NCBI RefSeq assembly: GCF_001424875.1
Contig: NZ_LMCT01000006.1
Span: 1,577-65,576, forward strand
Source of the DNA: Kitasatospora sp. Root107
GTDB taxonomy: Bacteria; Actinomycetota; Actinomycetes; Streptomycetales; Streptomycetaceae
Reading direction: 5' to 3'
Length of the DNA stretch: 64,000 nt
The position numbers and the translations under genes are program-made. The notes under the pieces are model-generated. The model did no database searches. It was not told the DNA's origin and saw only the letters and a list, made by a program, of their open reading frames with translations. Positions 18,455-27,315 of this stretch are shown in pieces (positions within the stretch are counted from its first letter, which is position 1; each line of letters opens with the position of its first letter).

Positions 18455-19018
18455 TCAGGGGCGCAGAAGCAGGCAGAGCAGGGAGCCGAGCGGGTACTCG
18501 GTCACCTCGCTCCAGCCGGTGCGCAGTTGCTGGAGGGCGGTGTGGTCGAGGCCGATGTGGTGGCGGCCGTCGGCCTGCCGCTCGGCGAGCGGGGTGGTCA
18601 CCGCGATCAGCCCGTCCGGGGTGAGCCGGCGGCGGGCGGCGGCGAGGACAGCCTGCTGGTCGAGGAACGCCAGCGCGAGGCGGAAGGCGACGACGTCGAA
18701 GCCGTGGGCAGGCAGCTCGTCCAGGGCACGGTTGGCGTCGAGTTCGCGGAAGACCGCTCCGGGCAGGTGGGCGCACCGTTCGCGGGCGGCAGTGATCGCC
18801 GTCGGGGCGAAGTCGACGCCGGTGACGGTGGCGCCCCGCTCGCCGAGGGCTGAGGTCAACTCGCCGGTGCCGCAGCAAACGTCAAGCACCGTCAGCCCAG
18901 CGATCGGGCGGTGGAGGTGCTGGGCAAGCAGGTCAACCTCCTTGTCGGTGACCGTGCGGAAGCGGGCGCCATCGCGGAAGTCGGCATCCCACGGGTCCGG
19001 ATCGCTCAAGTCCTCCAT
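18455..19018 (-). CDS. SAM-dependent methyltransferase, class I
   Basis: A 187-residue Rossmann methyltransferase: motif I LDVCCGTGELTSAL, motif II VTGVDFAP, then FDVVAFRLALAFLDQQ and LTPDGLIAVTTP. The ATG at 19018 is supported by an AGAGGGG site 6 bases upstream. The frame stays open 300 bases further upstream to a GTG at 19318 that overlaps the preceding Nudix stop; whether that extension is part of the same protein is unclear (see separate entry). Substrate unknown. Confidence 0.8.
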   Translation of the reverse strand: MEDLSDPDPWDADFRDGARFRTVTDKEVDLLAQHLHRPIAGLTVLDVCCGTGELTSALGERGATVTGVDFAPTAITAARERCAHLPGAVFRELDANRALDELPAHGFDVVAFRLALAFLDQQAVLAAARRRLTPDGLIAVTTPLAERQADGRHHIGLDHTALQQLRTGWSEVTEYPLGSLLCLLLRP

Positions 19019-19318
19019 CGAGTCCCCTCTTCGTAGTCGGAGCGGCCCCGCGGCTGGCTGCGGCGCGGTCGGTGAAGACGTGGGTCCGGTCAGCGGGGGG
19101 AACGGCCAGCCGACCGCGTCCGCCCGGGTGAGCTCCTGGTGCACGCTGCCGTCGGGCTCGTAGCTGGTCCGGTACAGGAACACGGCGTCGCCACCGAGCC
19201 GGGCGACGCCCTCCTCGACCACCGGCGTCCCGTCGGCGACGGCGCGCAGCCGCTGGTCGAGGTCGACCAGGCCGGCTGCCGGAGCGGCCGGGCGCCGGTG
19301 CCTTCCGGTACCGATCAC
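19019..19318 (-). other. In-frame 100-codon extension ahead of the methyltransferase
   Basis: A GTG at 19318 overlaps the TGA of the Nudix gene at 19315 (GTGA) and opens a frame that runs without a stop into the methyltransferase. Residues about 15-80 (LVDLDQRLRAVADGTPVVEE, then FLYRTSYEPDGSVHQEL) have typical coding third positions; the last ~20 codons before the ATG at 19018 do not. Either a small gene has lost its stop and is fused to the methyltransferase, or a fusion protein of 287 residues is made. I do not recognise the extension. Confidence 0.45.
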
Positions 19319-19806
19319 GCCTCCGCCTCGACCAACTGGTGGTGATCCGGGGTGTCGTCGAACCCGTACGTGGCGAACGCCGGACCGCCGGCCAGGTACG
19401 CCTCCAGCGCCGTCTTCGACGTCGGGAACATCGGGCCGGGAAGCGAGGTCGCCGGTGCCCAGCGGACCTCCAGGTGCTTGGTGGGTTCGGTGTTGACCAG
19501 CTCGCCGGTGAAGGCGGAGGCCGCGAACACGAACATCAGGAACCCGCCCTTGCCGTCCCAGCCCTCCTTCACCTGGACCGTGTGGACCAGGCGCAGGTCG
19601 GCGGGCGCGACGACGAGGCCGGTCTCCTCCAGCAACTCCCTCGCGGCGGCGATGTGGATCTCCTCGCCCGGGTCGACCTTCCCACCGGGGATCGTCCACG
19701 CCGGACCGGGGCTCCAGCTGCGCTGGGCGTAGTGGAGGGTGGCGATCCGGTCGGTGGCCAGGTCGTGGACGATGACACTGGCCGCGAACCTGTTCGTCTC
19801 GTGCAT
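19315..19806 (-). CDS. Nudix hydrolase
   Basis: A 163-residue MutT-like protein with an intact Nudix box (PGGKVDPGEEIHIAAAREL then LEETGL) and a beta-strand start ASVIVHDLATDRIATLHY. The ATG at 19806 is preceded by an AGAAGGAG site. Its first ~35 codons and 140 bases of upstream DNA are duplicated at 21310-21565, where the copy is truncated. Its stop overlaps the GTG of the methyltransferase extension. Substrate not predictable; a nucleotide-pool role is the family norm. Confidence 0.85.
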   Translation of the reverse strand: MHETNRFAASVIVHDLATDRIATLHYAQRSWSPGPAWTIPGGKVDPGEEIHIAAARELLEETGLVVAPADLRLVHTVQVKEGWDGKGGFLMFVFAASAFTGELVNTEPTKHLEVRWAPATSLPGPMFPTSKTALEAYLAGGPAFATYGFDDTPDHHQLVEAEA

Positions 19807-19947
19807 CAGCTGTTCTCCTTCTCAGTTCGTCGCTTCGTCGGTACCGGCGGCGGGCGCGCTCGACCGGTTGGTGGTGCGCCGGGATGTCAGCAGGACGGCC
19901 GCGAGGGTGCCGGCCGCGACGATCCGGCCGTCACCGCACATCGCCGC
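19700..19947 (-). repeat. Copy A of a local segmental duplication
   Basis: This block spans the start of the intact Nudix gene plus a leftover tail of another Nudix gene. It is closely similar to 21310-21565 (copy B), including the shared CGTCGGTACCGGCGGCGGGC stretch and the MHET start. Confidence 0.75.
19822..19947 (-). pseudogene. Leftover C-terminal tail of a duplicated Nudix gene
   Basis: The frame encodes AAMCGDGRIVAAGTLAAVL then SSAPAAGTDEATN, almost the same as the last 45 residues of the triple-Nudix protein at 21430-23082. Nothing upstream belongs to a Nudix protein, so it is a non-functional remnant. The gap 19807-20048 holds only this. Confidence 0.75.
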
Positions 19948-20048
19948 CTGCACAATGCGAGGTGGGCGGCCGGCGAGCCGGTGCCGCACCCCTGGTCGAG
20001 GACCCGCCGCTCGGTCGCGCCAGGTGCCGAAGCGGCCGTCAGTCCCAG

Positions 20049-21272
20049 TCAGCACACGCTCCGACCCCCGTCCCGGCCGGGTAGCTGCCAGGTCAGACCC
20101 GTCCCGCCGTCCACCACTTGGCGCTCGTCCCTAAAGTGCAGGTCGAACTCTGTCGGGGATCCGGCCGCCGACCAGCGGGTGTGGACCTGCTCGACCTCGG
20201 CCCACAGGTCACGCGGCCCCCACACCTCCGCGCGGGAACCGTCCGGGGCGATGTGGGCCCGGGAACCGTCCTCACCGACCAACACCACCGTCGAATCCGG
20301 GTCCGGATCGGTGGGCCAGTGACGGCGCACCCCCGGCAGCAGATGCGCGAGGACGACCCAGAACCCGCGAACGCGGAAGTCCGGCGGCACCAGCACCGAA
20401 CTCCTCACCCTGGCCGCAACGGTGGGCCGCTCGGGTACGGGCAGCCACGGGACGCCGCGTGCCAGGACGTGCCCCCAGGTGTCGGCGCGCAGCCGCCCGC
20501 CGAGCGTGCCGTCGGGGCTGCGTTCTATGACGGCGGTGGCGTGCCAGCCGGGCGCGCCGGTGGAGATCGTGCAGGTCAGCACCCCGCCCACCGCGAGCCG
20601 GAGCAACCACGCCTGGGGGATGGCTGGGACGGCGAAGGAGCCGGCGACCCGATCCCACGGCCCGTCAGGAAGCCCCCGCAGCCCGTCACGGGCGACCATC
20701 CGCACCCCGATCCCGGCCTGGGCCGTGCGCACTGCCGCTTCCCTGGCCACGCCAGGGTCGATCTCGACGCCGGTGACCTGCCGGCGGGTGATCAGCGCGG
20801 CGGCCGCGCACAGGATGCCGGTGCACGCGCCGACCTCGACGAAGCGGTGCCCATCCTCCAGACGCAGGTCCTGCAACGTCACGGCCAGCAGACCCGCCCC
20901 AGAGCTCTGTGCGGACGGCCGGCCACGGTGAACGATGCCGCGTTGGGCAGCCACTGCGGGCAGACCATCGAGTTGGACGACGACCTGATCCATCGAGTAC
21001 ACCGCCGACAGCAAAGAGGCCGGGTCGTGCTCACCCCGTACCGCCCGCCACGAGGTGGCAGGCCGAAGCTCACCAACGGGGGTGAACGCCGCTTCGATCA
21101 GCCGGTGCCGTTCCACCGCCCCGAGAGCGGCAACGACCCTGTGATCACGGACACCGGGCTGCCCGCCCAGGTCCTCCACGAAGGCTCGTCGAGCCTGCTC
21201 CACGGCAAGGCCGTCCCACCAACGCCGGGCCGGCGGCAGGCCGGTGAGTGCCGTATCGGCCGGGCGCCTCAC
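20049..21272 (-). CDS. Protein-L-isoaspartate-methyltransferase-like protein
   Basis: A 407-residue protein. The central part contains a SAM-binding motif of the PCMT type (FVEVGACTGILCAAAALI, then VTGVEIDPGVAREAA) and VRMVARDGLRGLPDG. The N-terminal ~130 residues and the C-terminal ~170 (LPGVRRHWPTDPDPDSTVVL, RDLWAEVEQVHTRW) are extra compared with PCMT and resemble the peptide methyltransferases found near actinomycete regulators and peptide clusters; this is a loose resemblance. The GTG at 21272 overlaps the TGA of the truncated Nudix gene (GTGA), so translation probably depends on that remnant. The acceptor is unknown. Confidence 0.7.
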   Translation of the reverse strand: MRRPADTALTGLPPARRWWDGLAVEQARRAFVEDLGGQPGVRDHRVVAALGAVERHRLIEAAFTPVGELRPATSWRAVRGEHDPASLLSAVYSMDQVVVQLDGLPAVAAQRGIVHRGRPSAQSSGAGLLAVTLQDLRLEDGHRFVEVGACTGILCAAAALITRRQVTGVEIDPGVAREAAVRTAQAGIGVRMVARDGLRGLPDGPWDRVAGSFAVPAIPQAWLLRLAVGGVLTCTISTGAPGWHATAVIERSPDGTLGGRLRADTWGHVLARGVPWLPVPERPTVAARVRSSVLVPPDFRVRGFWVVLAHLLPGVRRHWPTDPDPDSTVVLVGEDGSRAHIAPDGSRAEVWGPRDLWAEVEQVHTRWSAAGSPTEFDLHFRDERQVVDGGTGLTWQLPGRDGGRSVC

Positions 21273-21430
21273 GCCTCGACCCCGTGAACGGTCATGGCGC
21301 CGCCGCCGCTGGTCCTCGCCGACGCGGGACCGGAGTTCCAACTGCGCTCGATGTAGGGAAGGGTGGCGAAACGGTCGGTGGCCGGATCGTGGACGATGTC
21401 GCTGACCGACAAGCTGCTCGTCTCGTGCAT
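21269..21430 (-). pseudogene. Truncated Nudix gene, 53 codons
   Basis: The ATG at 21430 overlaps the stop of the triple-Nudix gene. Residues 1-36 (MHETSSLSVSDIVHDPATDR) match the N-terminus of the Nudix protein at 19315-19806; the next residues leave the family and the frame stops at 21269. The Nudix box is missing. It may survive because it couples translation of the overlapping methyltransferase gene. Confidence 0.75.
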
Positions 21431-21565
21431 CAGCTGCTCTCCGTTTCTCGGTTGGTCGCTTCGTCGGTACCGGCGGCGGGCGCGCCCGACCAGGTGCGGC
21501 GGGCGGCCAGCAGGACGGCCGCGAGGGTCCCGGCCTCGGTGATCCGGCCGTCCCCGCACATCGCC
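21310..21565 (-). repeat. Copy B of the segmental duplication
   Basis: Matches 19700-19947: tail of a Nudix gene followed by the start of an MHET-type Nudix gene. Here the tail is part of the intact triple-Nudix gene and the second gene is truncated, the opposite of copy A. Confidence 0.75.
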
Positions 21566-23082
21566 ACCGCCTCCTCCAGAGGCACCCAGCGCAGGGCCAT
21601 GTCGGCCTCGCTCGCGTCCCGGTGGTGCTCGCCAACCGTCAGGCCCCGGGCGAGGTACAGGTGCTCGCGGGTACGCTCGCATCCGCCACCGGGGCACATC
21701 AGCAGCCGCTGACCGCAGACGTAGACGTTCTCCTCCACCAGAGCGATCCGGCCCCGGTCATCGAGAGCCACGACACGCACCCCGTCGACGGACTCGGTGT
21801 ACTCGTACGTCCCCAGGCTCTGGTCGGAGCGCCGCACCGAGTCGCGGCGCACCACCACCCGCACGCCCGTGAACTCGACGGCCGACGACAGCGTGGTCCA
21901 GCCGTCGATCAAGCCGACTCCGGCCGCGTCGGAGCGTTCTGGGGCGTCCGGTGGCACGGTGCGGCGCAGCCCGGCCCCGGCGGGTTCCACCCTGCTCGGC
22001 CGCGCGCGGCCGACCTGGGCGGTGTGGTGGTCGTGGATGAGCCGGCGGGTGGAGTCGCGCAGCCGCAGCCGGTGCAGGTCCTCGGGGCGGAACCAGTGCA
22101 GCAGGACACCCTCGCGGAGGTCGGCCGCCTGCGGGTCGCCCTGCCACTGGGCGGTGAAGATCTGGATCGGCACGGCCAGGCCGTCCACGCCGGTCGTCCA
22201 CTCGACGGTCAGCCGCTCCACCTCACCGAGGCGCAACCCCGGGGTCTCCTCGGAGAGTTCACGGCGAAGCGTCTCTTCCAGGCTGCCGTCGCCGGGTTCC
22301 GCGCCGCCTCCGAGCAGGCTGAACTCGCCCGGGGCCCAGATGTGGTCGAAGTCGTCGCGCAGGTGCAGGAGGTAGCGGCCGGCGCCGTCGTGGATCAGCA
22401 CCGAGGCGTTCACCGGTTCCGGCTGCCCGTCCAGGTCCGCGGTGTGCAGCTTGGCGCGCAGCGACGGGGAGGAGACCTGCTCGACGGGGCGCCACTCGCA
22501 GCCGGTGACCTCCTCCGCCTGGAGCGCGGTGTCGGGTGTCGCCGGGTCGGCGAGGTAAAAGGCGAACCGGAAGTCGTAGTGCTGGTGGGCGCCTTCGCCC
22601 TTGTTGGGGTTCGGGTCGATGTCGTTCACGTCGATGTCGACGGGCCGGTCGAGGAACTGCGGGATCAAGCACAGCGCGCCGGGCGGAATGCCGGCCTCCT
22701 CGGCGACTTCCCGCAGCGCGGTGGTCAGCAGGCTGGTGTCGGCTTCCTCGCCGTGGCCGCCGGGGCAGAGCGTCAGCCCGGTGGCCCTGTGGTGGATGTG
22801 CAGGACCTGCCGGTCGCGGTTGATGACGACGGCGCTGCACGTGACGTGCGCGGGCACGGTCTTGCGGCTGGTCGGCTCCGGCGTGGTGGCCAGCATGGCA
22901 AGCAACGGTTCGAGTTTGGCGCGCTCGGCGGGGTGGTGGTCCAGGTAGGCGCGAGTGACGGCGGCGATGGCGTCGGTGGACGGCGGCAAGCGGGGCTCCT
23001 TCGGGACCAGGGTGGCGGGGATCGGCATGGCTGCCAGCGGGCGTGGCGAACCACAAGTGCTGCTGAATTCACGGTCGTTCAT
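21430..23082 (-). CDS. Triple-Nudix protein with a box-less third domain
   Basis: A 550-residue protein with three Nudix-fold units. Domain 1 has its box at residues 109-131 (GGHGEEADTSLLTTALREV then AEEAGI), domain 2 at 258-282 (GGGAEPGDGSLEETLRREL then SEETPGL). Domain 3, about 400-530, has the usual flanks (SLGTYEYTESVDGVRVVALD, CPGGGCER, WVPLEEAVAMCGDGRI) but passes straight from PGGGCER to TREHLYLARGL, so the catalytic REL.EE.G helix and about 40 residues are gone. The start MNDREF at 23082 is chosen because a TACGGG element sits just upstream as in leaderless genes; MPIPATL at 23028 is an alternative. Substrate unknown. Confidence 0.75.
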   Translation of the reverse strand: MNDREFSSTCGSPRPLAAMPIPATLVPKEPRLPPSTDAIAAVTRAYLDHHPAERAKLEPLLAMLATTPEPTSRKTVPAHVTCSAVVINRDRQVLHIHHRATGLTLCPGGHGEEADTSLLTTALREVAEEAGIPPGALCLIPQFLDRPVDIDVNDIDPNPNKGEGAHQHYDFRFAFYLADPATPDTALQAEEVTGCEWRPVEQVSSPSLRAKLHTADLDGQPEPVNASVLIHDGAGRYLLHLRDDFDHIWAPGEFSLLGGGAEPGDGSLEETLRRELSEETPGLRLGEVERLTVEWTTGVDGLAVPIQIFTAQWQGDPQAADLREGVLLHWFRPEDLHRLRLRDSTRRLIHDHHTAQVGRARPSRVEPAGAGLRRTVPPDAPERSDAAGVGLIDGWTTLSSAVEFTGVRVVVRRDSVRRSDQSLGTYEYTESVDGVRVVALDDRGRIALVEENVYVCGQRLLMCPGGGCERTREHLYLARGLTVGEHHRDASEADMALRWVPLEEAVAMCGDGRITEAGTLAAVLLAARRTWSGAPAAGTDEATNRETESS

Positions 23083-23135
23083 GATCGAGGCTGCCCGTAC
23101 CGTCGATGCTGGCAGCACGCATCGGCGAGTCGGAC

Positions 23136-23170
<35 letters not shown>

Positions 23171-23217
23171 AATAGTCACCCGAAGGTGGCACTCCCGTTC
23201 GATATCGGCGTGAGTCC

Positions 23218-23432
23218 CTACGCTGGTCGACTGCGGCCACGGACGGCGCCGCGATCATCCGATGCGTGCCGCTGGGCCGACATCGAGCACAAGAGCGACT
23301 CACCCTCTTCGAGGCGACCAGCCGGGCGTGCCAGTGGCCTTCGGCGAAGGCGGTGTTGGCGCGCTGCCCGAGCAGCACCCGGCCGTTCTCGACCAGGACC
23401 AAGTGCACCCCGACGACCGACTCGTACGACAC
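23218..23432 (-). pseudogene. Frameshifted and truncated Nudix gene
   Basis: A GTG at 23432 with a GAGGAG site 8 bases upstream starts a Nudix N-terminus (SYESVVGVHLVLVENGRVLL, then GQRANTAFAEGHWH). The next part, PAGRLEEGES, which is the beginning of a Nudix box, is in another frame; one extra base in the run near 23327 would join them. After GES the similarity ends. The gene is therefore both shifted and cut short. Confidence 0.7.
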
Positions 23433-23829
23433 GGAACATCTCCTCGCGCAGGCAGTGAACTGGCACAACTTCCGGACGGAGCAGGACGGGCCGACCGTCG
23501 GCCACCGGCAGGCGGCCGGACCCCGTGCCCTCCGTCGGTGGCACCACCGTAGGCGGCCGAACTGAGCTGCCCGGGCATGTCGCCGTGGATGCCACACGAT
23601 CCGGTGAATCACCCAACTGCCCTTACTCGCAACCGAGTTGGAGGTCATCCCGGGCATTGTTCCAGAGGGCTCTGACAACGGTCGGGTCCGGCTGTGCCGT
23701 CAGGCCGGGCAAGCTGCGGCGCGGCCTGGGCGGACGCCATGCTGCGGTCAGCCGGCCGAGAACTCAGGGCCGGGCCGGTGCCGCCTCCGGGACTGCCGGC
23801 TGCTGAGGGCCGCTGTCCTGGGGCGCCGG
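23433..23829. other. Gap with no supported gene
   Basis: Only arginine/proline-rich chance frames are present. It may carry the promoter of the Nudix remnant on the minus strand, but no clear elements are visible. Confidence 0.4.
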
Positions 23830-25107
23830 TCACCGATCCTCCAGTTCGACCAGCCGGACCAGGAGGCGGTTGGAGTCGGCGTAGCTGGCGAGGCACTCGT
23901 AGCTCTGCTGGGCCGACAGGTAGTGCTCGAAGGCCCGGGTCACATTGCCGGCGCGTTCGGCGGCCCGGCCGAGCATTTCGCAGGACCGGGCCTGCCAGTG
24001 CCGGGCACCCGTGGCGGCGAACTCGGCGCGGGCCTGGATGAGCAGGCGCTCGGCGAGATCGTGTTCCCCGGCTCGGGAGTGGGCGTCGGCGAGGTAGGCG
24101 AGCGCGCGGGCGGCGTCGAGGTGGTCCTTCTCCTCCTCCAGTTCCTGGTGGGCCCGGGTGAGCAGGGCCACGGCGTCGGGCAGACTGCCTTGCTCGGCGG
24201 CGATGGAACCGAGCAGGATCCGGCGAACCGCGGCCGCCCGGCGCAGGCCGAGAGCGTCGAAGCGCTCGGCTGCCTCCCGCAGGTGCGGCTCTGCCTCGTC
24301 GTAGCGGCCTGCGGCGTGAAGGGCCGCGCCGATGCCGCTCGTGTACTGGGCCTGCCCCCGCGCGTTGCCCATCAGGACCGCGATGGCCAGCGCCCGGAGG
24401 GCCATCTCGGCGGCCTCGTCGTATCGGCCGACGTTCTGCAGCGCACCCGCCGTGAGGGAGGCCATTTTGGCTTCGGCGTCGTGGTTGCCGTCGAACCGGG
24501 CGGCGGCATAGCCGGTCTCGGCGCAGGAGAGCCACAGCTCGGCGGGCCGCAGCCGGTGCCAGGCCGGCCACAGGGCATGGACGAGCTGATAGATGGTCGC
24601 GGTCGGACCGGCGTGCGGGGCGGCGTCCAACGCGGGGGTGATGGCGGGTAGTTGGGCCTCCAACCAGCCGAGCGCGGCGTACTCGTCGGTGAAGTACAGC
24701 GGCTCGTCGGGCCGGTAGGTGTAGGTGCGTGCCATCGGCAGGTGGTGTGGGGTCAGCAGACGCTCGATGCCGCTGACGGTGTACAGCAGCCAGTCCAGGT
24801 AGGCGCGTTGGACGGCGATGTTCGCCGCCTTACTGTCGACGTCGGCGGCGAGGCGGCTGGCGTGGACGCGGACATCGGTGTCCATGCGGAAGGTGTCGCC
24901 GCGCTCCGGCGATCGGCCGGTGAACTCGACGAGCGAGCGCTCCCGCAGCACGGTCAGGTGTGCGGCGGCGGCTGAGGTGGTCAGCCGCAGAGCTGCGGCC
25001 ACCGAGCGGGTGTCGACGTCGGGGGCGGGGATCTGGGACAGGCCCCGGTAGACGCCGGCGGTGGCCGGGGAGAGGCTGCGGTAACTGGTGTCGGCGGCGT
25101 TGGTCAC
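23830..25107 (-). CDS. Winged-helix/TPR protein, 425 aa
   Basis: The first ~70 residues look like a LuxR- or ArsR-like winged helix (SPATAGVYRGLSQIPAPDVD, then VAAALRLTTSAAAAHLTVLR). The rest is a helical repeat domain with TPR-type units such as YDEAAEMALRALAIAVLMGN, YDEAEPHLREAAERFDALG and HDLAERLLIQARAEFAATG. The shape matches Streptomyces regulators in which TPRs sense a small ligand or peptide. The GTG at 25107 follows a GGAG site; longer starts add only low-complexity sequence. It stands alone between a decayed Nudix gene and the GH15 gene. Target genes are unknown. Confidence 0.7.
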   Translation of the reverse strand: MTNAADTSYRSLSPATAGVYRGLSQIPAPDVDTRSVAAALRLTTSAAAAHLTVLRERSLVEFTGRSPERGDTFRMDTDVRVHASRLAADVDSKAANIAVQRAYLDWLLYTVSGIERLLTPHHLPMARTYTYRPDEPLYFTDEYAALGWLEAQLPAITPALDAAPHAGPTATIYQLVHALWPAWHRLRPAELWLSCAETGYAAARFDGNHDAEAKMASLTAGALQNVGRYDEAAEMALRALAIAVLMGNARGQAQYTSGIGAALHAAGRYDEAEPHLREAAERFDALGLRRAAAVRRILLGSIAAEQGSLPDAVALLTRAHQELEEEKDHLDAARALAYLADAHSRAGEHDLAERLLIQARAEFAATGARHWQARSCEMLGRAAERAGNVTRAFEHYLSAQQSYECLASYADSNRLLVRLVELEDR

Positions 25108-25365
25108 GGCGGTGAGCTCCGTATCGTCGGGCCGCGCCGGGTATGCCGGTCGGGCGCAGAGGGTTGGATCTGTGGCACTTGCCGGCGAGCGGCCGGTCAG
25201 GGGCGAGCACGAGGTCGGTGGCCGGGGTGAGGGCTTACGGGGGTCGGCCACAGACGGCGGTGATCTGCTCAGCGTTCTGGGGCGGGCGGCGGATCCGGTC
25301 CGCCACCGCGGTGGCGTGGTGTGGGTGAGGGCTGCCGTCGGTCCGGTTGCCGGCCGCCTCCTGGC

Positions 25366-27258
25366 TCATGCGCTCACCGGCACGGGAGCGGGGGCGGTAC
25401 GCGGCCCGGGCAGAGCGGCGGCGTGGGCGGTGGTAGTGAGGGTGCGGCAGGTGTCGGCGAGCGCGAGGTGGGTGAACCCTTGCGGGTAGTTGCCGAGCTG
25501 GCGCCGGGCGACGGGGTCCCATTCCTCGGCGAACAGGCCGAGTTCGTTGCCGATGGCCAGCAGGCGCTCCAGCAATTGGTGGGCCTCGTCGGTGCGGCCG
25601 ATCAGCGCGAGGGCGTCCACGAGCCAGAACGAGCAGGCCAGGAAGGCACCTTCGTGCCCCGTCAGCCCGTCGACGTCGCCGCCCGGGTCGTCGAAGGTGC
25701 GGTAGCGCAGCACGAGAGCGTCGTCGGTTGCCAGCTCGCGCTGGATGGCCTCGATGGTGGCGATGACCCGCTTGTCGTCGGCGGGCAGGAACCCGACCGC
25801 CGGGATCAGCAGCAGTGAGGCGTCCAGCTCCTGGCCGCCGTAGTACTGGGTGAACGTTCCCAGCTCCTCGTCGAAGCCGTTGTCCAGGACGTCGTGGTGG
25901 ATGGCGTCACGCAGCTCGGCCAGCTCCCGCAGCACCACCTGCGGGGTGTCGGGGCGGCGGGTGAGCATGGCCAGGATGCGGTCGGCTGCGGCCCAGGCCA
26001 TCACCTTGGAGTGGGTGAAGTGCCGCTTGGGGCCGCGGATCTCCCAGATCCCGGCGTCCGGCTCGCGCCAGCGCCCGGCCAGGGTGCGCACCAGGTTCAG
26101 CAGCAGTTGGTCGACCTGCTCGTCCGCCTCCAGCCCGGCGTCCTCGGCGGCGGCCAGCGCGATGGCGACCTCCCCGAACACATCGAGCTGCACCTGGGCG
26201 GCGGCGCCGTTGCCGATCCGCACCGGCCGGGAGTTCTCGTAGCCGGGCAGGTGCGACAACTCGCGCTCGTCCAGGTCTCGTTCACCGCGGATGCCATACA
26301 TGATCTGCAGGTCACCGGGATCACCGGCCAGGGCCCGCAGCAGCCACTCGCGCCAGGCGCGGGCTTCCTCGGTGTGGCCGGCGCGCACCAGGGTGGTGAT
26401 GGTGAGCGCGGAGTCCCGCAGCCAGCAGAAGCGGTAGTCCCAGTTCCTGCCACCGCCGATTTCCTCCGGCAGCGAGGTGGTGGGCGCCGCCACCACGGCC
26501 CCGGTGGGCGAGAAGGTGAGCGCCTTGAGGACCGCCAGCGAGCGCAGCACCGCGCCCTGGTGGACCCCTGTGGCGATGGACCGCTGCGCGAAGCGCTCCC
26601 AGAAGTACAGCGTCTCCTCCAACTCCATCTCGGCATTGGCGAGTTCGGGGGCCGGGAGGTGGGAGGGGTTCCAGGTCAGCGTGAACGCGGTCCGGCTGCC
26701 CGGGCTGGCGGTGAAGTCCGCGCGCTGGGAGCGGTTGGTCGGGCGGCGGGTCGCGGTGTGGGCGGGGCCGTCCAGCCACAGGGCGTCCGCGCCTGCGACA
26801 GCGGACAGCCGGTCAACGCCCTGCTGGAAGTGGCGGCGCAGCAGCGGGGTGGTCGCACCGTAGCCCGGGCGGATCCGAATCCGCGAGGCCATGGCGACCC
26901 GGCCCCTCAGACCTTCGACGATGCGCACCAGCCGAGGCACCGGCTGCCCGTCCGGACCCTGGGTGGTCGGCATGAAGTCGGTGACCCGCACCGAACCGCT
27001 GGGAGTGTGCCATTCCTGTTGCAGTACAAGGGAGTTGCCGACGTAGGCGCGCCGGGTGGCGGCGCGGCCGGTGTACGCGGCCGGTGCCACGCTCCAGAAC
27101 CCGTGGGTACCTCGGCCCACCAGGGCGGCGAGCGGGGCGGCGGAGTCAAAGTCGGGCAGGCACAGCCAGGAGACGGTGCCGTCGGTGCGCACGAGCGCGG
27201 CGGATCGGGTGTTGCCGATCAGGGCGTGGTCTTCCAGGAGGGCGGAGGCGGTGGCCAT
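25366..27258 (-). CDS. Glycoside hydrolase family 15 (glucoamylase/trehalase-like)
   Basis: A 630-residue cytoplasmic protein with the GH15 plan: an N-terminal super-sandwich (DHALIGNTRSAALVRTDGTV, FDSAAPLAALVG) and an (alpha/alpha)6 barrel with GRNWDYRFCWLRDSALT, DAGIWEIRG (first catalytic Glu region) and LGLFAEEWDPVARRQLGNYP (second catalytic Glu region). There is no signal peptide. Actinobacterial homologues hydrolyse trehalose or alpha-glucans; the sequence cannot separate these. Length is normal. The 258-base gap downstream (25108-25365) contains no supported gene. Confidence 0.9.
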   Translation of the reverse strand: MATASALLEDHALIGNTRSAALVRTDGTVSWLCLPDFDSAAPLAALVGRGTHGFWSVAPAAYTGRAATRRAYVGNSLVLQQEWHTPSGSVRVTDFMPTTQGPDGQPVPRLVRIVEGLRGRVAMASRIRIRPGYGATTPLLRRHFQQGVDRLSAVAGADALWLDGPAHTATRRPTNRSQRADFTASPGSRTAFTLTWNPSHLPAPELANAEMELEETLYFWERFAQRSIATGVHQGAVLRSLAVLKALTFSPTGAVVAAPTTSLPEEIGGGRNWDYRFCWLRDSALTITTLVRAGHTEEARAWREWLLRALAGDPGDLQIMYGIRGERDLDERELSHLPGYENSRPVRIGNGAAAQVQLDVFGEVAIALAAAEDAGLEADEQVDQLLLNLVRTLAGRWREPDAGIWEIRGPKRHFTHSKVMAWAAADRILAMLTRRPDTPQVVLRELAELRDAIHHDVLDNGFDEELGTFTQYYGGQELDASLLLIPAVGFLPADDKRVIATIEAIQRELATDDALVLRYRTFDDPGGDVDGLTGHEGAFLACSFWLVDALALIGRTDEAHQLLERLLAIGNELGLFAEEWDPVARRQLGNYPQGFTHLALADTCRTLTTTAHAAALPGPRTAPAPVPVSA

Positions 27259-27315
27259 AGGGGCGGTTCCTGACGGGTGGTCGGACAGGGCGCGGAGACG
27301 ACGGGCGAAAGCGCT

